Made by a program: the position numbers and the translations under genes. Below the pieces are notes generated by a model, which did not search any database, had not been told where the DNA came from, and saw nothing but the letters and a program-made list of their open reading frames with translations. A stretch of DNA of 60,077 nucleotides, taken from contig JAGHVB010000028.1 of assembly GCA_018064525.1 (NCBI GenBank), positions 1 through 60,077 on the forward strand. The letters run 5' to 3'. Below are positions 37,974 through 46,455 of the stretch, piece after piece (the first letter of the stretch is position 1; each line of letters begins with the position of its first letter). Source of the DNA: Candidatus Treponema merdequi (GTDB lineage: Bacteria > Spirochaetota > Spirochaetia > Treponematales > Treponemataceae).

Positions 37974-39197
37974 TTAATTCTTTTTCGATTTTAACTTTTT
38001 TGTTGCAATGACATTTAAAAATCTGTAAATAAATGAAGCTGCGATTACACAGACTGCAACAAGTGCAAGATACTGTAAGAGATTTATGTTATTCGCTTTA
38101 AATACAGGATTTCTTCCTTTCTGAATCAACGGATTAAAAGTAAAGAGGAAAATTTCCTGAACAAGATATATTTCAAGAGACATTTTTCCAAAGAACGCAT
38201 AAAACTTATTATTGACGCGGACTTTAAGCATGATAAGTGCAAGATAAAAACAGGTGTAAACGCAGTACAGATTGAGAAGAATATAACCTGCTGCTTTTTT
38301 TCCTGTTCCTAAATCTCCTCCCATATCAGACCAGAATCCGACATCCCAGATAAAGTGAAGTGTCGCAAAAGTTGCAAGAATAAAGACAGCTGTAAATACG
38401 ATGAAATTTACAAGATAATTTTTTTTAAGATACGCAAGAATTTTTTCTTCGTTTTTACAGTACCAGATTCCAAACACAAAAGCCCATGTTGACTCAACCC
38501 ACCATTCACCGGAAAAAAGAAGAGCGCAAGGTCTCATCCACCAGCTTACATTTGAAAAAGCCCCCGGAGCTTTGTACCAGTTACTTTCTCCAAGATACCA
38601 CGGAAAATGATTTCCGATTATGTAAACAAGTCCCTGCCCTATTGCAACAAGAAGCATTAATGCAATTCCATTTTCACGAAGCTTTTCATTTTTAAAAATA
38701 AAATAAAACGCAAGGTACATTATCACAATTACATAAACAAACCACGCCTGACTGTTTATCATCGTAAGACCAGAAAGTTTACAGATCCATTCAGAAACTG
38801 AAAACCCTGGTTTTGTAATTAAATAATAAACTGCATAAAAAGCAATCATTATGTAATAGGAAATTACAAGTGGAAGAACTCTTTTTTTCAAAAATCCGTC
38901 AAGATAATTTTCTTTTGTAATAAAACTTTTATAAAGTCCATAACCTGAACAGAAGAAAAATATTCCGACAAACACAAATCCGATATGTTCAAAAAATGAC
39001 ATTGATCCTGTTGCATGAAAAGCAGCTTTCTGCGAAACATGATGAAAAATTACACAGAAAGCAAGAATTCCTTTTAAGCAGGAAGTCGTTTCAAAAGAAA
39101 AATAATCTTCATTAAAATTATTTTTTCGGGCAATTTTTATTCCGGGAATAAACGAAAGAATCAAAAGTCCGTAAACAATCAGATTAATGTAATTCAT
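37974..39197 (-). CDS. Membrane acyltransferase, family 3
   Basis: This 407-residue protein has about ten membrane helices and the acyltransferase-3 pattern: LKGILAFCVIFHHVSQ near the N-terminus, with the conserved His in FHH, and YLVQEIFLF near the end. Such enzymes O-acetylate surface sugars, lipids or peptidoglycan. I chose the ATG at 39197 because GGAGAA lies just upstream. It sits between livF and the peptidase on the same strand. Confidence 0.8.
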   Translation of the reverse strand: MNYINLIVYGLLILSFIPGIKIARKNNFNEDYFSFETTSCLKGILAFCVIFHHVSQKAAFHATGSMSFFEHIGFVFVGIFFFCSGYGLYKSFITKENYLDGFLKKRVLPLVISYYIMIAFYAVYYLITKPGFSVSEWICKLSGLTMINSQAWFVYVIVIMYLAFYFIFKNEKLRENGIALMLLVAIGQGLVYIIGNHFPWYLGESNWYKAPGAFSNVSWWMRPCALLFSGEWWVESTWAFVFGIWYCKNEEKILAYLKKNYLVNFIVFTAVFILATFATLHFIWDVGFWSDMGGDLGTGKKAAGYILLNLYCVYTCFYLALIMLKVRVNNKFYAFFGKMSLEIYLVQEIFLFTFNPLIQKGRNPVFKANNINLLQYLALVAVCVIAASFIYRFLNVIATKKLKSKKN

Positions 39198-39250
39198 AAT
39201 TTTCTCCATTTTTTGTTGATGGAATTTTTATAAAACAGCAGACAGAAAAA

Positions 39251-39961
39251 TTATTTTTTCTTTCCAAGATAAGCTTCTTTTACTGTTTCATTTTCCAGAA
39301 GTTCTTTACCGCTTCCTTTCAGAACGATCTCACCTGTTTCAATAACATAAGCAACATCGGCAATCTTGAGCGCCATATTCGCATTCTGTTCGATAAGTAA
39401 AACAGTAACGCCCTTTTTATTGATAGTCTTGATGATTTCAAAAATCTGCTGAACTACAAGAGGCGCAAGTCCGAGCGAAGGTTCATCAAGCATTAAAATT
39501 TTTGGTCTCGACATCAATGCGCGTCCTACGGCGAGCATCTGCTGTTCACCGCCGGACAAAGTTCCTGCAAACTGCCAGCTTCTTTCTTTTAAGCGTGGGA
39601 AAAGTTCATAAACCCATTCCATATCTTTTTCGATTTCTTTTTTATCGTTTCTGAGATATGCGCCGATTTTAAGATTTTCTTCAACAGATAAATCTGTAAA
39701 AACACGACGTCCTTCAGGGCTCAAAGCAATTCCCTGTGAACAGATTTTATTTACTGCAAGAGAAGTAAGTTCAGTTCCATTAAAATTGATGCTTCCGCTT
39801 TCTGCTTTTACAAGACCAGAAATTGTTCTGAGAAGAGTTGATTTTCCGGCACCGTTTGCACCGATCAAAGTTACGATTTTTCCGTCTTCTACATCAACAT
39901 TGATTCCGCGGAGAGCTTTAATTCCACCATAAGAAACATGTAAATCTTTAATAGTAAGCAT
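39251..39961 (-). CDS. livF: Branched-chain amino acid ABC transporter ATPase LivF
   Basis: This 236-residue ATPase has Walker A GANGAGKST, the family-typical ALSPEGRRVFTDLSVEENL, signature LSGGEQQMLA and Walker B ILMLDEPSLGLAP. LivF pairs with LivG to drive import. Its ATG overlaps the livG stop by 1 nt. Confidence 0.93.
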   Translation of the reverse strand: MLTIKDLHVSYGGIKALRGINVDVEDGKIVTLIGANGAGKSTLLRTISGLVKAESGSINFNGTELTSLAVNKICSQGIALSPEGRRVFTDLSVEENLKIGAYLRNDKKEIEKDMEWVYELFPRLKERSWQFAGTLSGGEQQMLAVGRALMSRPKILMLDEPSLGLAPLVVQQIFEIIKTINKKGVTVLLIEQNANMALKIADVAYVIETGEIVLKGSGKELLENETVKEAYLGKKK

Positions 39962-40803
39962 TATTTTTCCTCCGGTTCGCCAAGGTATGCGGCAATAACT
40001 TCTTTGTTATTCTGAACTTCTGAAGGAGTTCCTTTTGCAATCAATGCGCCAAAGTTCAAAACATAAATTCTGTCAGAAATATCCATTACGAGATCCATAT
40101 GATGTTCAATCATCAGAATTGTGAGGTTAAAATCATCGCGGATTTTTTTAATGAATGCTGTAAGTTCTGCAGTTTCCTGTGGATTCATTCCGGCAGCAGG
40201 TTCATCAAGAAGAAGAAGTTTTGGTTCTGTTGCGAGAGCGCGTGCAATTTCAAGACGACGCTGAAGTCCGTATGGAAGCGAAGTACAAAGTTCATCTTTA
40301 ACTTCGTAAAGACCAAGAATTTTTAAAAGTTCTTCAACTTCTGTTTTCTGTCTTTTTTCTTCTGCAGTGTTTAAGCGGAATGTTGCAGTAAAAACATTTG
40401 ATGTACGGCGAAGATGTTTTGCGATAAGTACATTTGTAAATACACTCTGGCTTTTCCAGAGACGGATATTCTGGAATGTACGCGCAATTCCAAGTTTTGT
40501 AATTTTGTCTGGTGTCGGTTCAAGATGTCTTGTAAATTTTCCTTCATCTTTTCCTGAATAAAGCTTTTTCATTTTTCCACGTGGAAAATTCTCAACAATT
40601 TCTTTTCCGTTAAAATAAACGGCACCATTTGTCGGAGCATAAACACCGGTAACAACATTAAATGCTGTTGTCTTACCGGCTCCGTTTGGTCCGATTAAAG
40701 AAACAATTTCACCTTTATTGACTTCAAGACTTAAATCATTTACAGCAACAACGCCTCCAAACTGCATTGTTACATTTTCCAATTTTAAAACGTTATCACT
40801 CAT
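39961..40803 (-). CDS. livG: Branched-chain amino acid ABC transporter ATPase LivG
   Basis: This 280-residue ATPase has Walker A GPNGAGKTT, ARTFQNIRLW, signature region LPYGLQRRLEIARAL (the LSGGQ equivalent is degenerate, as is common in LivG) and Walker B LLLLDEPAAGMNP. A basic insert of about 25 residues follows the first strand pair. It overlaps livM by 4 nt. Confidence 0.93.
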   Translation of the reverse strand: MSDNVLKLENVTMQFGGVVAVNDLSLEVNKGEIVSLIGPNGAGKTTAFNVVTGVYAPTNGAVYFNGKEIVENFPRGKMKKLYSGKDEGKFTRHLEPTPDKITKLGIARTFQNIRLWKSQSVFTNVLIAKHLRRTSNVFTATFRLNTAEEKRQKTEVEELLKILGLYEVKDELCTSLPYGLQRRLEIARALATEPKLLLLDEPAAGMNPQETAELTAFIKKIRDDFNLTILMIEHHMDLVMDISDRIYVLNFGALIAKGTPSEVQNNKEVIAAYLGEPEEK

Positions 40804-41906
40804 TTGCTTTCTCCTTTTTTTGTTTCAACAGGAGCTGCATTCTTATTGAAAAGTTTTTTTATTCTGTTAATGATTCTTCCAATTGAAAATTCATTTTCAC
40901 CCATAATTCCTTTCTGATAAAAAAGAACGATACACATGATTACGACTGCAAAAACTACCTTTCTGAAACCCGGGCGCAGAATCTGGAGTGAACCAAGATT
41001 CTTGTTTGCGTCATCAAGAAATCTAAGCCACCATTCAGAACATGCGATAAAAAGGAATGAAGAAATACAGCTTCCTGTTACAGAACCGATTCCTCCGATT
41101 ACTACGATGAGAAGAATTTCATAAGTCATTGCAGATTTAAACTGACTTGCCTGAATTGTTGTCTGGAATATTGCAAGAAGTGCTCCGGAGATTCCTGCAA
41201 AGAAAGAAGAAATTACAAATGCAAGCTGTTTGTGTTTTGCAAGATTGATTCCCATTGCTTCGGCTGCAACTTCATCATCACGGATTGCTTTAAAAGCTCT
41301 TCCATAAGTTGAATTAATCAAAAGCAGAATCACGGCTATACAAATTCCACTCACAATAAAATAAAACAAAGTCGATTTGAAAACAGGATAACTTCTCAAA
41401 AGATTTGATCCGTTTGTAACGACACCGATTTTATCCCACTGAAAAATTGCACGGATGATTTCTGCAAATCCTAAAGTTGCAATTGCAAGATAATCACTTT
41501 TCAAATGAAGAACAGGAAGCCCGATTAAATATGCAAAAATTGCTGCAACAATTCCTGCAAGAATAATCGCTGCAAAAACAGGAATCGTAAACTGAATGAT
41601 TCCACCGTCAAAGTACTGATAAACCTGAGGTCGTGCTTTAAGTGGAATCGTAAAGATTGCGTATGTGTAAGCACCGAGGAGCATGAAGCCTGCCTGTCCG
41701 AGTGAGAACAAACCTGTAAAGCCGTTCAAGAGGTTCATCGAAACTGCAACGAGCGCATAGATTGCACCTTTTTTAAGAACAGTAAAAAGCATGCTTGTTC
41801 GTGGAATTACATTTTCAAGAATTGAAATCGTAATCAAAAGAACTGCAAGAAGACCAAAGCCGATTGAGTAATCAAATATTTTTTTGCTGTTAAATTTACT
41901 ATTCAT
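40800..41906 (-). CDS. livM: Branched-chain amino acid ABC transporter permease LivM
   Basis: This 368-residue inner-membrane protein has about nine to ten helices with LivM landmarks: AVSMNLLNGFTGLFSLGQAGF, LKSDYLAIATLGFAEI and AFVISSFFAGISGALLAIFQ. A basic C-terminal tail of about 35 residues is cytoplasmic. It starts 3 nt after livH. Confidence 0.93.
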   Translation of the reverse strand: MNSKFNSKKIFDYSIGFGLLAVLLITISILENVIPRTSMLFTVLKKGAIYALVAVSMNLLNGFTGLFSLGQAGFMLLGAYTYAIFTIPLKARPQVYQYFDGGIIQFTIPVFAAIILAGIVAAIFAYLIGLPVLHLKSDYLAIATLGFAEIIRAIFQWDKIGVVTNGSNLLRSYPVFKSTLFYFIVSGICIAVILLLINSTYGRAFKAIRDDEVAAEAMGINLAKHKQLAFVISSFFAGISGALLAIFQTTIQASQFKSAMTYEILLIVVIGGIGSVTGSCISSFLFIACSEWWLRFLDDANKNLGSLQILRPGFRKVVFAVVIMCIVLFYQKGIMGENEFSIGRIINRIKKLFNKNAAPVETKKGESK

Positions 41907-41909
41907 GAC

Positions 41910-42794
41910 TTACACCTTATCTGTCTGTTTTTCACCGAACAAACCAGTCGGCATAAACATCAATACAATAATCAACAAAACAAAAGTAAACGCATCACTG
42001 AATGTAGTCCAGCCCAAACCTTTGATAATGTTCTCACAAATTCCAATGATGAAAGCACCGATTACAGCACCCGGAATCGAACCGATTCCACCAAATACAG
42101 CTGCAACAAATGCTTTAAGTCCAGGCATTGCTCCTACTGTCGGAGTAACACCAGGATAATTTGAGAAGAACAAAAGTGATCCGATTGCAGCAAGAAAAGA
42201 ACCGATGATGAAAGTCGAACTGATTACAGTATCAACTTTAATTCCCATAAGTTCAGAAGTTTCAAAGTCTTTCGAAACGGCGCGCATTGCCATTCCGATT
42301 TTTGTGTGACGGATGAGATAAACAAGCGACACAACAAGAATTATAGTTAAAATCGGCGTGATTACAGTAACTCTTTTTGTAATCGCTCCAAAGATAGTAA
42401 TTGAATCACTGATCCAAGGAATCGACGGAAAGAATTTTGTAAGTCCACCTGTAATATACAAAGCAAGGTTCTGCAAAAGGTAACTCATACCGATTGCACT
42501 GATCATAATTGACATACGAGGCGCTGTTCGAAGCGGCTTGTACGCAATTCGTTCAACAGAAAATCCAAGTAATACCGTTAATATGATGGTAAATGGAATT
42601 GAAATCCACAAAGGCATTACCGTATAAGAATAAATCATAATAAGTCCCGCAGCCATAAAAACATCGCCGTGAGCAAAGTTAATCAATCGTAAAATTCCAT
42701 AAACCATTGTGTAGCCGATGGCGATGAGCGCATACTGACCGCCGGTAGAGATTCCGGCTAAAATGTATGGAAGATTTGTTTTAATAAATTCCAT
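41910..42794 (-). CDS. livH: Branched-chain amino acid ABC transporter permease LivH
   Basis: This 294-residue permease has about eight helices and LivH landmarks: IAIGYTMVYGILRLINFAHGD, MRAVSKDFETSELMGI and PGLKAFVAAVFGGIGSIPGA. An AGGAT site precedes the ATG. It lies 433 nt downstream of livJ, separated by two large hairpin elements, and leads the coupled group livH-livM-livG-livF. Confidence 0.93.
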   Translation of the reverse strand: MEFIKTNLPYILAGISTGGQYALIAIGYTMVYGILRLINFAHGDVFMAAGLIMIYSYTVMPLWISIPFTIILTVLLGFSVERIAYKPLRTAPRMSIMISAIGMSYLLQNLALYITGGLTKFFPSIPWISDSITIFGAITKRVTVITPILTIILVVSLVYLIRHTKIGMAMRAVSKDFETSELMGIKVDTVISSTFIIGSFLAAIGSLLFFSNYPGVTPTVGAMPGLKAFVAAVFGGIGSIPGAVIGAFIIGICENIIKGLGWTTFSDAFTFVLLIIVLMFMPTGLFGEKQTDKV

Positions 42795-42824
42795 TTGTTG
42801 ATCCTAAAATTTTTTTCTCTTTAG

Positions 42825-42958
42825 ACATACAAACCTCGTGCTATCGTCGGAATCGTGCCACAAAAAAAGGCTGTGCTCGCGGGTGTGCCAGAGCAGCAGG
42901 ACTGCGGCGCAGAATTTTTTTTGTGCCCCGCTTCCGACTACGCACGAGTTTTGTATGT
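42825..42958. repeat. Palindromic element A in the livJ-livH gap
   Basis: The 134-bp element is an imperfect palindrome. The outer arms (42825-42841 and 42942-42958, ACATACAAACCTCGTGC type) match at 16 of 17 positions. The inner arms (42846-42868 and 42916-42938, GTCGGAA to CACAAAAAAA) match at about 20 of 23. The asymmetric core contains GGCTGTGCTCGCGGGTGT and the palindrome CTGCGGCGCAG. It is GC-rich against an AT-rich background. Element B carries the same core in the opposite orientation. Confidence 0.85.
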
Positions 42959-43034
42959 ATAGTGATAAATTTATGACTCATAAATGAAAGTATTAAAACA
43001 AAACTTCCATAAATCTTGGTCATAGGTTTATCTA

Positions 43035-43080
43035 TTTGAACATCTAAATAATATTTTCAAACATTATTCAGATGTTCAAA
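43035..43080. repeat. Hairpin between the two palindromic elements
   Basis: TTTGAACATCT (43035-43045) pairs perfectly with AGATGTTCAAA (43070-43080), and AATAAT/ATTATT extends the stem inward. The right arm overlaps the left outer arm of element B by six bases. The rest of 42795-43227 outside the elements is AT-rich and holds no gene. Confidence 0.7.
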
Positions 43081-43203
43081 ACATACAGCGGAGTCGGAAA
43101 CGCGGGTCAAAAAAAATTCTGCGCCGCAGTTATACCCTCTACTACACCCGCGAGCACAGCCTTTTTTTGAGCCGTGTTTTCGACGGGAGCTGTATGTTTT
43201 GAA
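43075..43203. repeat. Palindromic element B in the livJ-livH gap
   Basis: The 129-bp element has perfect 15-bp outer arms (TTCAAAACATACAGC at 43075-43089 and its complement at 43189-43203). The inner arms (43094-43116 and 43162-43184) match at about 20 of 23, and the core is an inverted copy of the element A core. The outer arms differ from those of A. Confidence 0.85.
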
Positions 43204-43227
43204 AGTATTATTAATATTTGTTAAATA

Positions 43228-44403
43228 CTATTTTGAAACAGTCTGGATTGCTACGAATTCCCACTTTCCAGTTTCATTATTAACTTTTTTTACGTAAGCA
43301 ACATCACGTTTTGCATCGCCGTTTTCGTCGAATGCGATTGCGCCTGAAACACCTTCGTATGTTACAGAAGGAAGAACAGCGATGAGGTCTGAACCTTTTG
43401 TGCTTCCTGCTTTTTTGAGTGCTTCGAGTGCTGTGTAATATGCATCAAATCCCATTGCAGAAACAGCAGAGATTTCATCATCTCCACCATTATTTGTTTT
43501 TGCTGTTGCATTTGTATTGATGTATTTTTTGAATCCGTCTACGAAAGCTACTACATTTTCGTTTGTAGAACCTTCCATAAAGAATGTTGTTACATTGATG
43601 TTAACGATTGTTCCTTTTGCTGCTGCGAGAACAACGTTGGAATCCCATGTGTCTCCAGCGAGGATCGGCATCTGCATTCCCTGTGTGTTAGCCTGTTCAA
43701 TGATGAGAGCTGCTGCTTCAATTGAAACTGGTGAGAAGAATACATCAGCACCTTTATTTTTTGCATTTGCAACATAAGCTGCAAAGTCAGATGTTCCGTC
43801 TGGGAATGTTTCGTAAACAACTTCTCCACCGCGTGCTTTGAAAGCCTCGATAAAGTAGTTGCACAATCCTACTGAATAGTCATCACCGAGTTTTGCAAGA
43901 CAATACGCTTTTTTAGCAGCAAATTTATCGCATGCAAAGTTAGCAAGAACTGTTCCCTGGAATGGATCGAGGAAGCAGATTCTGAAATAATGGCTGTTTC
44001 CGAGTGTTACCTGAGGGTTTGTACAAGTAATTCCGATTGCAGGAACTTCTGCGTTTGCAAAAGTATCGCTTGCTGCGATTGAAACGCCTGATCCGTAAGA
44101 TCCCAAAACAACTGATACATTTTTGCTTACAAGTTCACTTGCAGCAGTAACTGCTTTATCATTTGAAGATTCGTTATCAACGATTTCAAGCTGAACTTTA
44201 TATTCTTTGTCTCCGATTTTTACAGTAGGTGTAATTGAATTTGCATACTGAACACCGAGAGTTTCCTGTTTACCACCAGCTCCATTATCTCCAGAAGCAG
44301 GTTCATAAACACCAATTTTAACTACATCTTTATCTGCACCACAACTTACAAAAAGAGCTGCAGCAGAAACAAGAGCAACCAGTCCTAAAACTAATTTTTT
44401 CAT
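43228..44403 (-). CDS. livJ: Branched-chain amino acid-binding lipoprotein
   Basis: This 391-residue protein has lipobox LFVSC (Cys21) and the type I periplasmic-binding fold of Leu/Ile/Val-binding proteins: VVKIGVYEPASGDNGAGGKQ, VLGSYGSGVSIAASD, EVPAIGITCTNPQVT and SAMGFDAYYTALEALKKAG. It delivers branched-chain or related amino acids to LivHMGF. AAGGAGA precedes the ATG. It is the first gene of the liv operon. Confidence 0.92.
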   Translation of the reverse strand: MKKLVLGLVALVSAAALFVSCGADKDVVKIGVYEPASGDNGAGGKQETLGVQYANSITPTVKIGDKEYKVQLEIVDNESSNDKAVTAASELVSKNVSVVLGSYGSGVSIAASDTFANAEVPAIGITCTNPQVTLGNSHYFRICFLDPFQGTVLANFACDKFAAKKAYCLAKLGDDYSVGLCNYFIEAFKARGGEVVYETFPDGTSDFAAYVANAKNKGADVFFSPVSIEAAALIIEQANTQGMQMPILAGDTWDSNVVLAAAKGTIVNINVTTFFMEGSTNENVVAFVDGFKKYINTNATAKTNNGGDDEISAVSAMGFDAYYTALEALKKAGSTKGSDLIAVLPSVTYEGVSGAIAFDENGDAKRDVAYVKKVNNETGKWEFVAIQTVSK

Positions 44404-44571
44404 TTTATTAGTCTCCTTTTAAAATAAGTACATCATTAATTTTAACATTTTAGCCCTTTTTATCCAATAGCACTTACTTTTAAGAGAAACAATCCCGGTC
44501 TGGAAAATTCCATAATAAAAGAAAAATTTAGAATATCGATAAAAGGCTGACCTTTTTTTTGCTATTTTTCG

Positions 44572-44577
44572 TATAAA
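44572..44577 (+). promoter_or_regulatory. Possible -10 box of the double-glycine peptide gene
   Basis: TATAAA lies 43 nt before the ATG at 44621. A CTGACC at 44547-44552 could be the -35 with a long 19-nt spacer. The match is modest. Confidence 0.35.
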
Positions 44578-44620
44578 TAAGTGTAAAATGAATAAGAGAA
44601 TCTTGTTCGAGGAGGAATTT

Positions 44621-44785
44621 ATGAATACTAAATATACAAAAATTGAAAATGGAATACTTTCTGATAATGAACTTGAACAGATTAACGGCGGAATGAAAAT
44701 TGCTAAAATAAAACACAATACGAATTATTTTCACACAATTCTTAATATAATTTTCAGACATAAAAAGAAGAAAGTTACTAATTAA
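44621..44785 (+). CDS. Double-glycine leader peptide, bacteriocin-like precursor
   Basis: This 54-residue peptide has a leader ending LSDNELEQINGG (residues 13-24), the classic double-glycine leader cut by C39-peptidase ABC exporters. The predicted 30-residue core MKIAKIKHNTNYFHTIL(...)HKKKKVTN has eight Lys or Arg, three His and no acidic residue, with a hydrophobic middle. A strong AGGAGG sits 5 nt before the ATG. An upstream in-frame ATG at 44588 has no ribosome site. No exporter, immunity or modification gene is adjacent: the neighbours are divergent livJ and a convergent GGDEF gene. Function as an antimicrobial or signal peptide is inferred. Confidence 0.75.
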   Translation: MNTKYTKIENGILSDNELEQINGGMKIAKIKHNTNYFHTILNIIFRHKKKKVTN

Positions 44786-44814
44786 TTTTTACTTATACAT
44801 TCCGGACTAAAAAA

Positions 44815-45909
44815 TTATTTTCTTCTATTATTTTCTTCGTGCTGATAAAAACGCTGCTTGCATTCATACATTTTTTCATCAGCACGCTTTAAGGCATCTT
44901 TTATGTCTTCATCAGCTTCGCGGACTGCTATTCCGTATGAAGCTGAAACTTTGATGCCAGTTTTTTCGGATTTTGGCTTAAAGTTTTCTGTTGCCTTCTG
45001 TGCAATTTTTTCGATAAAAGATTCGTCTGTGGATTTTAATATGACAACAAATTCATCGCCACCAACACGGAACACTTTACCAGAATTTCCGGCCGCAGAT
45101 TTTATTCCACCTGCAACCGAAGTAATAAGAACGTCGCCAGCATCATGTCCCATTGTATCATTTGTGTGCTTTAATCCGTTTACATCAAACAGAAGAATTC
45201 CATAAGAGCCTTTGTTTCTGAGGCGGTCCGCATACGAAGTAAAATATGTGAATGAACAGACTTCGGTAAGGCGGTCGTACTTACTGTCGATTTCGATTAC
45301 GAATGCGTAATACAGGATGATCATAAGAGCTGAACCGATGTACGCATCATCAAATGACTGCGGAAGAAAATACTGCATGAAGACAGCAACAACTTCAAGC
45401 ATAAATAAAACTACAAGTCTTATTAAATCTTCCAGTTCACATGATTTATATTTTTTAAAGTTAACGACTGTTGTTGCAATAAACGCAAAGAGAACCCATG
45501 CCGCACCAAAGATTCTTAAATTTCCCCTTCCCTGTTTTCCATCAGGACTCATTGTAAAAATCCAGCCTGTAACCGGAGAAGCAAAAAGCATTACAAGAAG
45601 AATGACACCAGAAATAATCAATGCAAGCATCAAAGGTTTTTTAAAAGAAATAAGTGAATTGACAAAAAAGATAAAGTAAAAAACAGTTGCCGAATAAATG
45701 AAATATTCAGCGAGAACTCCAAGCCAGTATGAACAGAAAGTTACGTTGTAGTCACGGATGAGATATCCTGCAAGCGCAAAACAGACACAGATTGCAACAA
45801 GATTGTATCGAAAGTTCCGCCGGCGTTCCATGTACGCGCTGTGTCTTACGATTGTTACAAGAAGTATAAGCGCGATGATGTGAAGAACATAATATCCGTG
45901 TGTCTGCAA
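44815..45909 (-). CDS. Membrane-anchored diguanylate cyclase
   Basis: This 364-residue protein has about seven to eight membrane helices in the first 205 residues and a GGDEF domain (about 215-355) with intact RVGGDEF and metal-site LLFDVNGLKHTNDTMGHDAGD. It should make cyclic di-GMP. The start is a TTG at 45909 with GGAGAG five nt upstream; no in-frame ATG lies near. The 134-bp region 45910-46043 is AT-rich and holds a TATAAT-like box but no gene. Confidence 0.83.
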   Translation of the reverse strand: MQTHGYYVLHIIALILLVTIVRHSAYMERRRNFRYNLVAICVCFALAGYLIRDYNVTFCSYWLGVLAEYFIYSATVFYFIFFVNSLISFKKPLMLALIISGVILLVMLFASPVTGWIFTMSPDGKQGRGNLRIFGAAWVLFAFIATTVVNFKKYKSCELEDLIRLVVLFMLEVVAVFMQYFLPQSFDDAYIGSALMIILYYAFVIEIDSKYDRLTEVCSFTYFTSYADRLRNKGSYGILLFDVNGLKHTNDTMGHDAGDVLITSVAGGIKSAAGNSGKVFRVGGDEFVVILKSTDESFIEKIAQKATENFKPKSEKTGIKVSASYGIAVREADEDIKDALKRADEKMYECKQRFYQHEENNRRK

Positions 45910-46043
45910 AATTTCTCTCCGAAAAAAATTATTTTTATTGAACTCTTATTATATGATACATTATCAATTGCAATAACACAAGGAAAAGAAATTCACTTAC
46001 ATCTTTATTGTCTTTACAAATTATTAATTCAAATTATAAATAT

Positions 46044-46433
46044 TTACTTCATCGTAACATAATATGTCGCACTGCATTGTACGCCATCTTTTTTTGCAGT
46101 AACAAAAACCATTGTTACTCCATTTGCCGGTACAAAAGAATACTCTGCATTCTCAGACTTCACTGTAAAATCTGCATCGAGATACCATTTATAATCTGAA
46201 TACCCCTGAGCTGCTGTAAGTACAACTTTTCCATTGCTTTCTGATTTAGTTACTGCAAAATCATTTTCTTCTTCTGCAGTAATTATTATGACGCCAGTTT
46301 CTGGAACTGCAGAAGTCGCTGGAGGTAAGAAACTTTCAGGAACTGGTAAATCAGAACTACCAGGATTGCTGCAGCCATAAAAAATTACCAGACTAATGGA
46401 CATTAACAAAACTAATATTATATTTTTCTTCAT
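46044..46433 (-). CDS. Small lipoprotein of unknown function
   Basis: This 129-residue protein has lipobox IFYGC (Cys21), a Pro- and Ser-rich linker and a beta-rich domain of about 85 residues (DYKWYLDADFTV, then GVTMVFVTAKKDG), which looks like a small Ig-like module. A TGGAGAA site sets the ATG at 46433. It lies 22 nt after the BspA-like gene and probably shares its transcript. Confidence 0.65.
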   Translation of the reverse strand: MKKNIILVLLMSISLVIFYGCSNPGSSDLPVPESFLPPATSAVPETGVIIITAEEENDFAVTKSESNGKVVLTAAQGYSDYKWYLDADFTVKSENAEYSFVPANGVTMVFVTAKKDGVQCSATYYVTMK

Positions 46434-46455
46434 TTTTCTTCTCCACATAAATCAA

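Noticed and set aside
42841-43023. Possible 60-residue gene in the livJ-livH gap
   Set aside because: It lies across palindromic element A, has no ribosome site and an RSRKRGTKK-like composition created by the repeat.
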